Assembly: GCA_025153755.1 (NCBI GenBank)
Contig: JAOALD010000001.1
Coordinates: forward strand, 248,001 to 312,000
Source: SAR92 clade bacterium H921
GTDB taxonomy: Bacteria > Pseudomonadota > Gammaproteobacteria > Pseudomonadales > Porticoccaceae
Direction of reading: 5' to 3'
Length of the DNA: 64,000 nucleotides
How positions within the stretch are numbered: position 1 is the stretch's first letter; each line of letters begins with the position of its first letter. Shown here piece by piece: positions 56,487 to 64,000 of this stretch. The translations under genes were made by a program, and so were the position numbers. A model generated the notes under the pieces. It saw only the letters and a program-made list of their open reading frames with translations, had not been told where the DNA came from and made no database searches.

Positions 56487-58739
56487 ATGAGCGATATCGT
56501 AACCTTTAATGACCAGGGCGTTGAGAGCAGACCACTGAGCGACTATGCCGAACAGGCATATCTGGATTACTCCATGTACGTCATTCTCGACCGCGCACTG
56601 CCCCACATTGGAGATGGCCTTAAGCCAGTTCAGCGGCGCATTGTTTACGCCATGAGCGAGTTGGGCTTAAAAGCCAGTGCCAAATACAAGAAATCTGCTC
56701 GAACCGTGGGTGATGTAATCGGCAAATTTCATCCCCATGGTGACAGTGCCGCCTATGAAGCTATGGTGTTAATGGCACAGCCATTTTCCTACCGTTATCC
56801 ACTAGTCGATGGCCAGGGTAATTGGGGTTCGGCCGATGACCCGAAGTCGTTCGCAGCTATGCGTTACACCGAATCAAAGCTTTCTAAGTATGCTGATGTG
56901 CTGTTGTCAGAGCTTGGTCAGGGCACTGCCAATTGGCGTCCAAACTTTGACGCCACCATGGAAGAGCCAGAGATTCTGCCAGCACGTGTGCCCAATGTAC
57001 TGCTCAATGGCACCACCGGTATTGCTGTGGGTATGGCAACAGACATCCCACCCCACAACCTCAATGAAGTAGTCTGTGCCTGTTTGCATCTGCTGGATAA
57101 TCCTAAGGCTACTGTTCCAGACCTGATGGACTTTATAAAAGCGCCAGACTTCCCGACCGAAGGGGAAATTATTACCAGTCAGGCCGATATTCTAAATATC
57201 TATGAGACTGGTCGTGGTTCAGTAAAAATGCGAGCAATTTGGCTTAAAGAAGATGGCGATATCATCGTTACTGCTCTGCCATTTCAAGCCTCCGGCTCAA
57301 AGGTTCTCGAGCAGATCGCGGCGCAGATGCGCAACAAAAAGTTGCCTATGGTTGAAGATCTGCGGGATGAGTCAGACCATGAGAATCCAACCCGCCTGGT
57401 GATTACGCCGCGTTCAAACCGTGTCGATACCGATGCACTGATGGATCATCTATTTGCCACTACCGACCTCGAGCGCAGCTACCGTATCAATATGAACATT
57501 ATTGGTATTGATGGTCGGCCCTCGGTAATGAATCTGCGTCAAATCCTGGTCGAATGGCTTAGATTTCGTGTTGACGTAACCCGACGCCGCCTCGACTACA
57601 GATTGCAGAAAGTTGAAAAACGACTGCACCTATTAGATGGCTTGTTAATTGCTTTTTTAAATATTGATGAAGTTATTCATATTATCCGCACTGAGGATGA
57701 ACCGAAGCCGGCATTAATGGCACGCTTTGGTCTATCGGATACCCAGGCAGAATATATTCTGGATACGAAGTTGCGCCAGTTGGCGCGTCTGGAAGAATTT
57801 AAAATTCGTAGTGAACAGGATGAGTTAGCTAAAGAAAAAGCCGAACTCGAATTATTGCTAGGTTCCCAAGCGCGGCTTAAAACCTTAGTCAAAAATGAGC
57901 TTAAAGCCACAGCTGAAGAATATGGCGATGAGCGTCGCTCGCCTCTAAAAGAGCGCGGCGAAGCGCAGGCCTTTAATGAGAAAGATCTGCTCACCGCAGA
58001 GCCCATTACCGCGGTTCTATCTGATAAAGGCTGGTTGCGCGCCGCCAAAGGCCATGAGATTGATCCAGCTAGTTTGAGTTACAAGTCTGGCGATAAGTTT
58101 CTCGCCGCCGCCCTTGGGCGCAGCAATCAAAATGTATTCTTGCAGGATACTAGCGGGCGTTTCTATGCGTTGCCGGGTCACACTTTACCGTCTGCTAGGG
58201 GACAGGGCGAGCCAGCGACCGGGCGACTTAACTTGCCCTCTGGAGCATTGTTTACCGATGTGCTAATGGGTGCAGACGAGCAGAAGATTCTACTGGGCAC
58301 TGACGCCGGCTATGGCTTTATTAGTAAGATCGGTGATCTTTACACTAAGAATAAGGCCGGTAAAGCGGTGGTATCTATTCCCAAAGGTGGACGTATTCTA
58401 AATCCAAAAATGGTCAATGATCCCAACTCGTTAATAGCCGCTGTGAGCAATGAAGGGCGCATGCTGATATTCCCAATCGCTGATCTGCCAGAGCTTGCGC
58501 GGGGTAAGGGCAATAAAATACTCAACATTCCTGGCTCAAGATTACAAAGTCGCGAAGAATTTGTGATTGACTATGCTGTCATCCCGACTGGTGAATCACT
58601 CGTTGTCCACTCTGGAAAACGTTATCTGGTGATGAAAGGCGCAGATCTGGAACATTATCGAGGCGAGCGCGGTCGCCGTGGTCATAAGCTACCTAGAGGA
58701 TTTCAAAAAGTCGACAGACTCGATGTGCAGGACAGTTGA
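56487..58739 (+). CDS. parC: DNA topoisomerase IV subunit A
   Basis: A 750-residue DNA-cleaving subunit of topoisomerase IV. The active-site Tyr is residue 127 in AAMRYTESK. The quinolone region reads [10 protein letters not shown] with Ser87 and Glu91, the wild-type, drug-sensitive residues. Winged-helix, tower and C-terminal beta-pinwheel regions fill a normal length. Two tandem hairpins follow. Confidence 0.97.
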   Translation: MSDIVTFNDQGVESRPLSDYAEQAYLDYSMYVILDRALPHIGDGLKPVQRRIVYAMSELGLKASAKYKKSARTVGDVIGKFHPHGDSAAYEAMVLMAQPFSYRYPLVDGQGNWGSADDPKSFAAMRYTESKLSKYADVLLSELGQGTANWRPNFDATMEEPEILPARVPNVLLNGTTGIAVGMATDIPPHNLNEVVCACLHLLDNPKATVPDLMDFIKAPDFPTEGEIITSQADILNIYETGRGSVKMRAIWLKEDGDIIVTALPFQASGSKVLEQIAAQMRNKKLPMVEDLRDESDHENPTRLVITPRSNRVDTDALMDHLFATTDLERSYRINMNIIGIDGRPSVMNLRQILVEWLRFRVDVTRRRLDYRLQKVEKRLHLLDGLLIAFLNIDEVIHIIRTEDEPKPALMARFGLSDTQAEYILDTKLRQLARLEEFKIRSEQDELAKEKAELELLLGSQARLKTLVKNELKATAEEYGDERRSPLKERGEAQAFNEKDLLTAEPITAVLSDKGWLRAAKGHEIDPASLSYKSGDKFLAAALGRSNQNVFLQDTSGRFYALPGHTLPSARGQGEPATGRLNLPSGALFTDVLMGADEQKILLGTDAGYGFISKIGDLYTKNKAGKAVVSIPKGGRILNPKMVNDPNSLIAAVSNEGRMLIFPIADLPELARGKGNKILNIPGSRLQSREEFVIDYAVIPTGESLVVHSGKRYLVMKGADLEHYRGERGRRGHKLPRGFQKVDRLDVQDS

Positions 58740-58748
58740 CCAGTAGAA

Positions 58749-58802
58749 CTTCCATAGTCCTTATGGAAGCATAAAAAGCTCAGTTTTGACTGGGCTTTTT
58801 TT
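58749..58802 (+). terminator. Tandem hairpins, second a rho-independent terminator, after parC
   Basis: CTTCCATA / TATGGAAG (58749-58769, 5-base loop) is followed by AAGCTCAGT / ACTGGGCTT (58776-58797, one wobble) and a T-run. The first hairpin lacks a T-run and may be a stabiliser; the second is a standard terminator for the nudF-parC run. Confidence 0.85.
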
Positions 58803-58923
58803 GTCTTCTAGAACCTTAACTTCAGTATTAGAAAAACGCTCAATTTTGGACTACGCTTAACGAGAGTGCCTGATCTATGTAGGGTGACTAGGGAAGAGTT
58901 GAGCTGACTAAAAGGATTTAGCC

Positions 58924-59757
58924 ATGACTGATAATTTAGAATTAATACAGAAGCTAGTAATACTCTATGGGACCAAAATACTACTTGCGTTAATGATCGT
59001 TGTGATTGGTAAGTGGCTGGTGAAAAAAATCGCCAAGATAGTCGAAAACACAATGAACCAAAATAATGTGGATCCAGCCATCCGTAACTTTGTAGGTAGC
59101 CTTGTTTATTGGGCACTATTAATATTTGTCTGTATCGCCGCCCTGAGCCAGTTAGGTATTCAAACGGCGTCATTTGTCGCCATTGTTGGTGCCGGAGGTC
59201 TGGCGATTGGTTTAGCACTGCAGGGTTCACTGGCCAATTTTGCTGCTGGCGTGCTTATTCTAATATTCCGGCCTTTCAAAGTGGGAGATTTTATTGAGAT
59301 AGCCGGCGTTTCCGGTGTTGTACAGAATATTCAGGTTTTTACCACTGAGTTAAATTCTCCCGATAATAAGAAAATCATCGTCCCTAATGGTGGGGTTATC
59401 AGTGGCAACATTATCAACTATTCTGCCAACGACACTCGCCGTGTAGATCTGGTTTTTGGGATTGGCTATGGCGATAACGTAGACACCGCCAAAGCTGTGC
59501 TTGAAAGACTTGTTACCGATAACCCAAAGGTACTCAGTTTGCCGGCTCCCACCATTGCGGTAGCAGAATTGGCTGATAGCAGTGTAAATATAGTTTGTCG
59601 ACCATGGGTAAAAACCGAAGACTACTGGAGTGCCTATTTTGATATTACTGAGGCAGGGAAAAAAGCCTTAGACAGCGCTGGTATTGTCATCCCATACCCG
59701 CAGCGAGACCTTCATCTACACAATGTGGGAGATACAGCCACACAACTTACAAATTAG
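58924..59757 (+). CDS. mscS: Small-conductance mechanosensitive channel, MscS family
   Basis: A 277-residue channel that opens under hypo-osmotic shock. Three N-terminal membrane helices (about 15-35, 60-80 and 85-125) are present. The pore helix and downstream segment read GAGGLAIGLALQGSLANFAAGVLI and RPFKVGDFIEIAG, the MscS core, followed by the beta domain and the C-terminal cage. The length is close to E. coli MscS (286). It has 11 bases to the GlsB-type gene, and both probably serve envelope stress. Confidence 0.95.
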   Translation: MTDNLELIQKLVILYGTKILLALMIVVIGKWLVKKIAKIVENTMNQNNVDPAIRNFVGSLVYWALLIFVCIAALSQLGIQTASFVAIVGAGGLAIGLALQGSLANFAAGVLILIFRPFKVGDFIEIAGVSGVVQNIQVFTTELNSPDNKKIIVPNGGVISGNIINYSANDTRRVDLVFGIGYGDNVDTAKAVLERLVTDNPKVLSLPAPTIAVAELADSSVNIVCRPWVKTEDYWSAYFDITEAGKKALDSAGIVIPYPQRDLHLHNVGDTATQLTN

Positions 59758-59768
59758 GAGAACTAATT

Positions 59769-60017
59769 ATGGGATTTTTATCATGGATTTTGTTTGGATT
59801 ACTAGCAGGCATACTGGCCAAGATTATCATGCCGGGTAAAGATGGCGGAGGATTCATAGTAACCGCTTTTCTGGGTATTGCCGGTGCCTTTCTCGGTGGC
59901 TGGCTAGGCTCGTTTTTTGGCTTGGGTAGCACGGGGAATTTTAGTGTTGGCAGTTTATTGACAGCTGTTGTTGGGGCCTTGGTGCTATTATTTATTTACA
60001 ACAAAATTAAAAATTAA
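59769..60017 (+). CDS. GlsB/YeaQ/YmgE family membrane protein
   Basis: An 82-residue three-helix membrane protein of the transglycosylase-associated (PF04226) family: GLLAGILAKIIMPGKDGGGF, then Gly-rich helices with GIAGAFLGGWLGSFFG and AVVGALVLLFIYNKIKN. Members are stress-induced and of unknown biochemical role. AGGAGA precedes the ATG. The last codons (AAC AAA ATT AAA AAT TAA) lie inside the start of a heptanucleotide tandem repeat. Confidence 0.9.
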   Translation: MGFLSWILFGLLAGILAKIIMPGKDGGGFIVTAFLGIAGAFLGGWLGSFFGLGSTGNFSVGSLLTAVVGALVLLFIYNKIKN

Positions 60018-60071
60018 AAATTAAAAATTAAAAATTAAAAATTAAAAATTAAAAATTAAAAATTAAAAATT
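60003..60071. repeat. Heptanucleotide tandem repeat (AAAAATT), nine full copies
   Basis: Nine perfect copies of AAAAATT fill 60009-60071, with a partial copy (AAAATT) at 60003-60008. It begins inside the final codons of the GlsB-type gene and ends two bases before a strong hairpin. On the minus strand it reads as AATTTTT repeats and so gives the U-rich tail of the ctp terminator. Confidence 0.95.
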
Positions 60072-60072
60072 G

Positions 60073-60110
60073 CAAAGTGCCATAGCCATCTTGGAGGGTA
60101 TGGCACTTTG
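60073..60110 (-). terminator. Terminator of gpmI-envC-ctp (U-tract from the heptamer repeat)
   Basis: A perfect 12-bp stem CAAAGTGCCATA / TATGGCACTTTG with a 14-base loop. Read on the minus strand it comes 30 bases after the ctp stop and is followed by the T-rich repeat at 60071-60003. The plus strand lacks a T-run directly after the stem, so it is mainly a minus-strand terminator. Confidence 0.8.
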
Positions 60111-60139
60111 AACTAGGATACGGCTATTGGGTGTCAGGC

Positions 60140-61441
60140 TTAGTGACTACCTAGCAAGTGGAAGCCCCTCAATAAATTAACGGCTTCGTAGAGCTGGTTA
60201 TCACCGCTTAGATCTTCGGTCTCGATCCTCTGATCAGCTTTTTCATCAGAGCTTTTTGCAGTTTCTAAATGGCCATCCAGATCGGCTTCGCGCGTTGTTT
60301 CACGAATTTTGTAGGGGCGTATTTCGGCTCTTTCTACCACCATATCCGGCGCAATACCCTCGGCCTGAATAGACCGACCCTCAGGAGTAAAATAGCGCGC
60401 TGTAGTCAACTTGACTGCTCGACCATCACCAAGAGGGATGACAGTTTGCACTGAGCCTTTGCCAAAGCTCTGGGTTCCTATCACTGCAGCGCGCTGATGG
60501 TCTTGCAATGCGCCTGCGACAATTTCTGATGCTGAGGCGCTACCACCATTTATTAATACCACTACAGGCACGCCCTCAAGAATATCTCCTGCTGAGGCTT
60601 CAAAGCTACGATTAGCACTGGGTAGTCGCCCTTCTGTGTAGACCACTGTACCACCGTCAATGAGCGCCCCAGCCATTTCCACAGCAGCTGGAACTAGACC
60701 TCCCGGATTATTTCGCAGATCAAGCACTAGGCCTTTAATTGGACCATCGCTCTCTTTTTTAAGAGTTTCTATATTTTTTATAAAGTCGCCACCTGAGCTA
60801 TGCTGAAACTGTGACACTCGTATGTAGCCGTATCCGGGTTGCAGAAACCGGCTGCGTACCGAGCTGAGTTTTATAATGTCGCGAACCACTTCGAACTCTA
60901 ATGGACCGTCTTGGCCTTCTCGGTATACCGTCAATTTAATACTGGTACCCTTTTCGCCGCGGAGCTTATCAATAGCTTTCTGTACCCCCATACCACGCAC
61001 TGGTGTATCGTTCATTTCGACAATTAGGTCACCAGCCTCAATGCCAGCCTTTGCCGCGGGTGTGTCGTCTATGGGAGAGATAACTTTAACTAGACCGTTC
61101 TCTCCGCCTACTTCCATACCCAGGCCGCCATATTCTCCCGTAGCGCTCTCTTGCAGGTCAGTGTACCGCTCAGTATCTAGATAGACGGAATGGGGGTCGA
61201 GCTCTAGAAGTAGCCCAGCAATAGCATTTTTCAATAGCTCAGTGTCACTGACTTCTTCGACATAGCCAAGACGTATCTGTTCGAAAACCTGAGTGAACAG
61301 GCGCAACTCATGTAGAGGTAGGCGGGACTCATCAGCTACCAGTTCGGCCTCAGTTAGACTCGGCTCAGCATCGGCAGAAGACCAGATTGAAAAGCATATG
61401 CTAGTAAGTGACAGCCAGATGAAAAATAATCTTTTAAACAT
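60140..61441 (-). CDS. ctpA: Carboxyl-terminal processing peptidase (S41, Ctp)
   Basis: A 433-residue periplasmic protease. A signal peptide (1-26, ending SADA) is followed by an N-terminal helical part, a PDZ domain (about 95-180: GLGMEVGG, AGIEAGDLIVEMNDTPV) and the S41 catalytic core. The nucleophile is in GGSASASEIVAGAL and the general-base Lys in SFGKGSVQT. The C-terminal 60 residues are charged and low-complexity. In Pseudomonas, CtpA in this position degrades peptidoglycan cross-link hydrolases. It follows envC after 106 bases on the same strand. Confidence 0.94.
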   Translation of the reverse strand: MFKRLFFIWLSLTSICFSIWSSADAEPSLTEAELVADESRLPLHELRLFTQVFEQIRLGYVEEVSDTELLKNAIAGLLLELDPHSVYLDTERYTDLQESATGEYGGLGMEVGGENGLVKVISPIDDTPAAKAGIEAGDLIVEMNDTPVRGMGVQKAIDKLRGEKGTSIKLTVYREGQDGPLEFEVVRDIIKLSSVRSRFLQPGYGYIRVSQFQHSSGGDFIKNIETLKKESDGPIKGLVLDLRNNPGGLVPAAVEMAGALIDGGTVVYTEGRLPSANRSFEASAGDILEGVPVVVLINGGSASASEIVAGALQDHQRAAVIGTQSFGKGSVQTVIPLGDGRAVKLTTARYFTPEGRSIQAEGIAPDMVVERAEIRPYKIRETTREADLDGHLETAKSSDEKADQRIETEDLSGDNQLYEAVNLLRGFHLLGSH

Positions 61442-61547
61442 AGATAGTTTCCTAATTAATGGCCAAAATTCAGACCTTACAGGGAGCGTAAACGCCTCTC
61501 TTGATTAAACTAATCTCGAACATTACCCCGCCCAATCATACAGTGTC

Positions 61548-62690
61548 CTAGCGTTTTCCCAGCCAAGATTTAGGGTCGGACGGTTTACCCTGTTTGCGAA
61601 TTTCAAAATACAGTGCCGGTTTAGACAGTCCGCCGGTATCACCCGCGCGAGCCAAGGTTTGGCTGCTCTGCACCCAGTCTCCGGTGTCTTTAAGCAGTTC
61701 CTGATTGTGAGCGTACAGCGTCATATAGCCGTCGCCATGATCGAGGATAATAAGTAGCCCAAAGCCGCGTAAATAATTAGAAAAAACCACCCGACCATTA
61801 TGTACTGCATTTACTGCAGCGCCTGCTTTGGCGCTGATAAGCCAGCCTTCCCAGCGCAATTCTCCACTGCGTGTGCTGCCAAAGCTATGAGCTACCTTAC
61901 CTTTTAAAGGCCATTTGAGCTTACCTTTGCGAGAGGCAAACGACTGGTAATTTTTTGGCAGAGTCATATCTGCAACTGCTTCCTCAACCGCGCTAAGTAT
62001 CTCCTCGAGCTCTCCTCGTTCTTTTTGCAAGCCGCCAAGTTTCTTTTTGTCTGTGACCAATGAGGTCTTAAGTTTTGCTAGGGTACCAGAGCGCTTTTTA
62101 ACTCGATCACGTAGTTTCCTCTGACCGCGCTCTAACTCGGTACGAGACTTGGTTAGTGAGAGTTTTTCCTTGCTAATATCTTCGACAACATCGGCTAGCG
62201 CATCAACATCTGCCATGTAGCGCTGAATTTTTTTAGTTCGTGCTTCTAAAAAGTAACCGTAGTATCTCAGCACTCGGGCTATTTTCTGTGGGTCTTCCTG
62301 ATTGAGTAAAAGTTTGATGGGCTCTTCGCTGCCGAGTTTATAGGCACTGGAAATTTGATCGACAATAGCACCACTTTGTTGGGCAATCTCGGCCTGCAAT
62401 TCGATTTCTTGTTTGCCCAGCGAGGCCAATTTGACCTCTAATCCAGCGACTTTTTTGCGCAGGCTGCGCAGGTTACGACTAATTTGGCTGGTTTCTAGCT
62501 CGACTTTTTTTAATTCGCTTTGCAGGCTATTTTTTTCTTTGTCCTGAACCGATAATCGTTTTTCAAGTTTGCTAATAGAGCGTTTGAGATCATCAAGACG
62601 TGCCTGCTGTTTATCATCTGCAACACTATTGCTGCTAAGGGGTAGCATCAAACCGATGGCTAATACAGATACTGCCCATAGCCTTATCAT
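61548..62690 (-). CDS. envC: Murein hydrolase activator EnvC
   Basis: A 380-residue exported protein that activates AmiA/AmiB amidases at the division site. A signal peptide (1-24, ending SVA) leads to long coiled coils (about 25-240) and a C-terminal LytM domain (about 260-375). The domain is degenerate: where active enzymes have HxxxD, this has RWEGWLIS, and the second motif is LYAHN rather than HxH. Loss of the zinc ligands agrees with EnvC acting as an activator and not a hydrolase. The ATG overlaps the gpmI stop by one base (TAATG). Confidence 0.93.
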   Translation of the reverse strand: MIRLWAVSVLAIGLMLPLSSNSVADDKQQARLDDLKRSISKLEKRLSVQDKEKNSLQSELKKVELETSQISRNLRSLRKKVAGLEVKLASLGKQEIELQAEIAQQSGAIVDQISSAYKLGSEEPIKLLLNQEDPQKIARVLRYYGYFLEARTKKIQRYMADVDALADVVEDISKEKLSLTKSRTELERGQRKLRDRVKKRSGTLAKLKTSLVTDKKKLGGLQKERGELEEILSAVEEAVADMTLPKNYQSFASRKGKLKWPLKGKVAHSFGSTRSGELRWEGWLISAKAGAAVNAVHNGRVVFSNYLRGFGLLIILDHGDGYMTLYAHNQELLKDTGDWVQSSQTLARAGDTGGLSKPALYFEIRKQGKPSDPKSWLGKR

Positions 62691-64000
62691 TATGAAATCA
62701 ACGATTTACCAGTCATTTCGGCTGGCTGCTCTAGGCCCAGAAGGTCTAGTATGGTGGGAGCAATATCAGCCAAAGAACCGTCACTAGTGAGCGACAGATG
62801 CCTCGGGCCAGCGTAGACTAGTGGCACGGGAAGTGTTGTATGCTGAGTATGAGGTTGGTTGTTGGCATCATCGTACATTTCCTCAACATTACCATGATCT
62901 GCTGTAATTAAAACTTCGCCACCTACCGTTTCTAGGGCATCGAGAATTTGACGTAAACTGTCATCGACCGCTTCAACCGCTTTTATGGAGGCTTCAAAAT
63001 TACCTGTATGGCCAACCTGATCGCAGTTGGCATAGTTACAGATGATGCTGTCGAATTTACCTGAGCCAATAGCTTCAATTAATTTTTCGGTAACTTCCGG
63101 CGCGCTCATTTCTGGTTTTTTATCATAGGTCGCAACATCCGGTGATGGAATTAATATGCGCTCTTCCCCAGCGAAGAGTGACTCGCGGCCCCCACTAAAG
63201 AAGAATGTTACATGGGCGTACTTTTCTGTTTCTGCAATACGCAGTTGCTGCTTATTTTGGTTGGCCAGATATTCTCCAAGCGAGTTGACGAGGTTTTCCG
63301 GCGGATAGGCGCAGGGTACATCAATGTTTGCTTCGTATTCTGTGGTCATAACAAAGGTCGACAATTTGGCGACCACTTGGCGCTGGAAGCCATCGAAGTT
63401 TTCATCGACCAGGGCATGGGTTATTTCACGGGCGCGGTCTGGTCGGAAGTTCATTGAGATTACGGCATCTCCATTTTCGATTCTGACTGGGGCTTCCCCC
63501 TCAGCAAAGATACTAGTGCCGCCGACAAACTCATCGTTCTCATCTCGCGCATAGGCAGCTTCTAGGGCGCTTATAGGATCAGTCGCGGTGAAGGGTGCCA
63601 GACCCTCGGTCATTAGTTTGTAGGCCTGCTCAACGCGGTCCCAACGATTGTCTCTGTCCATAGAGTAAAAGCGACCGATCACCGAGGCGATTTTAGCAAC
63701 GCCGAGCTTTTCACACAGCGCCTGAGTTTTTTGCAGTGAGGGCATGGCGCTGCGCGGTGGGCAGTCACGGCCATCTAGAGAAGCGTGCAGATATACTCGG
63801 GTAGCACCACGCCCAGCGGCCAACTCCAGCATGGCATTGATGTGATCTTCGTGACTGTGCACTCCTCCTGGCGAGAGTAGGCCCATGATATGAACGGCTT
63901 TGCCATTGGCTACGGCTGTGTCTATGGCATCGCAAAATACTGGGTTGGTAAAGAAATCACCATCGGTGATAGCCTTGTTAATGCGGGTAAAGTTTTGGTA
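62690..64000 (-). CDS. gpmI: 2,3-bisphosphoglycerate-independent phosphoglycerate mutase (3' part)
   Basis: The gene runs past the right edge; the visible 437 codons, read from position 64000, begin with [17 protein letters not shown] and continue without interruption. The enzyme converts 3-phosphoglycerate to 2-phosphoglycerate using two Mn2+ ions. Visible parts are [49 protein letters not shown] and the C-terminal ADHGNVEEM with [12 protein letters not shown], which supply metal and substrate ligands. The N-terminal third with the catalytic Ser is not in the window. Downstream envC overlaps its stop by one base. Confidence 0.96.
   Translation of the reverse strand, partial: YQNFTRINKAITDGDFFTNPVFCDAIDTAVANGKAVHIMGLLSPGGVHSHEDHINAMLELAAGRGATRVYLHASLDGRDCPPRSAMPSLQKTQALCEKLGVAKIASVIGRFYSMDRDNRWDRVEQAYKLMTEGLAPFTATDPISALEAAYARDENDEFVGGTSIFAEGEAPVRIENGDAVISMNFRPDRAREITHALVDENFDGFQRQVVAKLSTFVMTTEYEANIDVPCAYPPENLVNSLGEYLANQNKQQLRIAETEKYAHVTFFFSGGRESLFAGEERILIPSPDVATYDKKPEMSAPEVTEKLIEAIGSGKFDSIICNYANCDQVGHTGNFEASIKAVEAVDDSLRQILDALETVGGEVLITADHGNVEEMYDDANNQPHTQHTTLPVPLVYAGPRHLSLTSDGSLADIAPTILDLLGLEQPAEMTGKSLIS

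Noticed and set aside
60003-60071. Short direct repeats considered as a CRISPR array
   Set aside because: The unit is seven bases with no spacers, and no cas genes are nearby; it is a simple tandem repeat.

Overview
The window is a gene-dense stretch of about 64 kb from a Gammaproteobacterium chromosome. Gene order over most of it matches Pseudomonas and, in parts, E. coli: recG-oxyR, ridA-spoT-rpoZ-gmk-yicC, rph-pyrE, argB-algC-coaBC-radC-rpmBG, rppH-ptsP, lgt-thyA-folA, tolC/nudF-yqiB-cpdA-yqiA-parE-parC and gpmI-envC-ctp. Moderate GC, AT-rich spacers, a Vibrio-type TonB2 cluster and an algC/argB block of Pseudomonas type suggest a marine lineage near Cellvibrionales/SAR92. That placement is an inference; no rRNA gene is present to test it. 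I recognised no tRNA or rRNA gene, prophage, IS element or CRISPR array.

Layout. 0-3 kb: small conserved proteins, then a pit/DUF47 phosphate-uptake operon. 3-21 kb: recG-oxyR, stringent response and nucleotide metabolism (spoT, rpoZ, gmk, rph, pyrE, slmA), argB, a membrane-anchored algC, coaBC, radC, rpmB-rpmG. 21-26 kb: a cold-shock gene, a decayed serA pseudogene, a D-2-hydroxyglutarate dehydrogenase-type flavoprotein and an operon with FAH, DUF1653, arfB and srkA. 26-34 kb: DUF481 protein, gcvH, HAD phosphatase, rppH, ptsP, NRDE protein, lgt, thyA, folA. 34.5-39.7 kb: six-gene DUF3450-TtpC-ExbB-ExbD-TonB-TPR energy-transduction cluster. 39.8-47 kb: nitrogen and amino-acid genes ilvD, argA, glnE, ilvE. 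47-52 kb: envelope glycan genes (glycosyltransferase, Stealth protein, waaA) and tolC. 52-58.7 kb: nudF, DUF1249, cpdA, yqiA, parE, parC. 58.9-64 kb: small MscS channel, GlsB-type membrane protein, ctp, envC and the 3' part of gpmI, which runs off the right edge.

Most of the window is core housekeeping sequence. The departures that deserve attention are: a serA relic beside its expected D-2-hydroxyglutarate partner; an OxyR that keeps Cys199 but has Leu at 208; an S1/P1 nuclease translationally coupled to yicC, with Phe where the Zn-binding N-terminal Trp is expected; an AlgC carrying a roughly 420-residue sensor-like membrane extension with an 84-bp tandem repeat; loss of dut from its usual slot; and a 7-bp tandem repeat that builds the U-tract of the ctp terminator. 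I found no clearly new multi-gene system.
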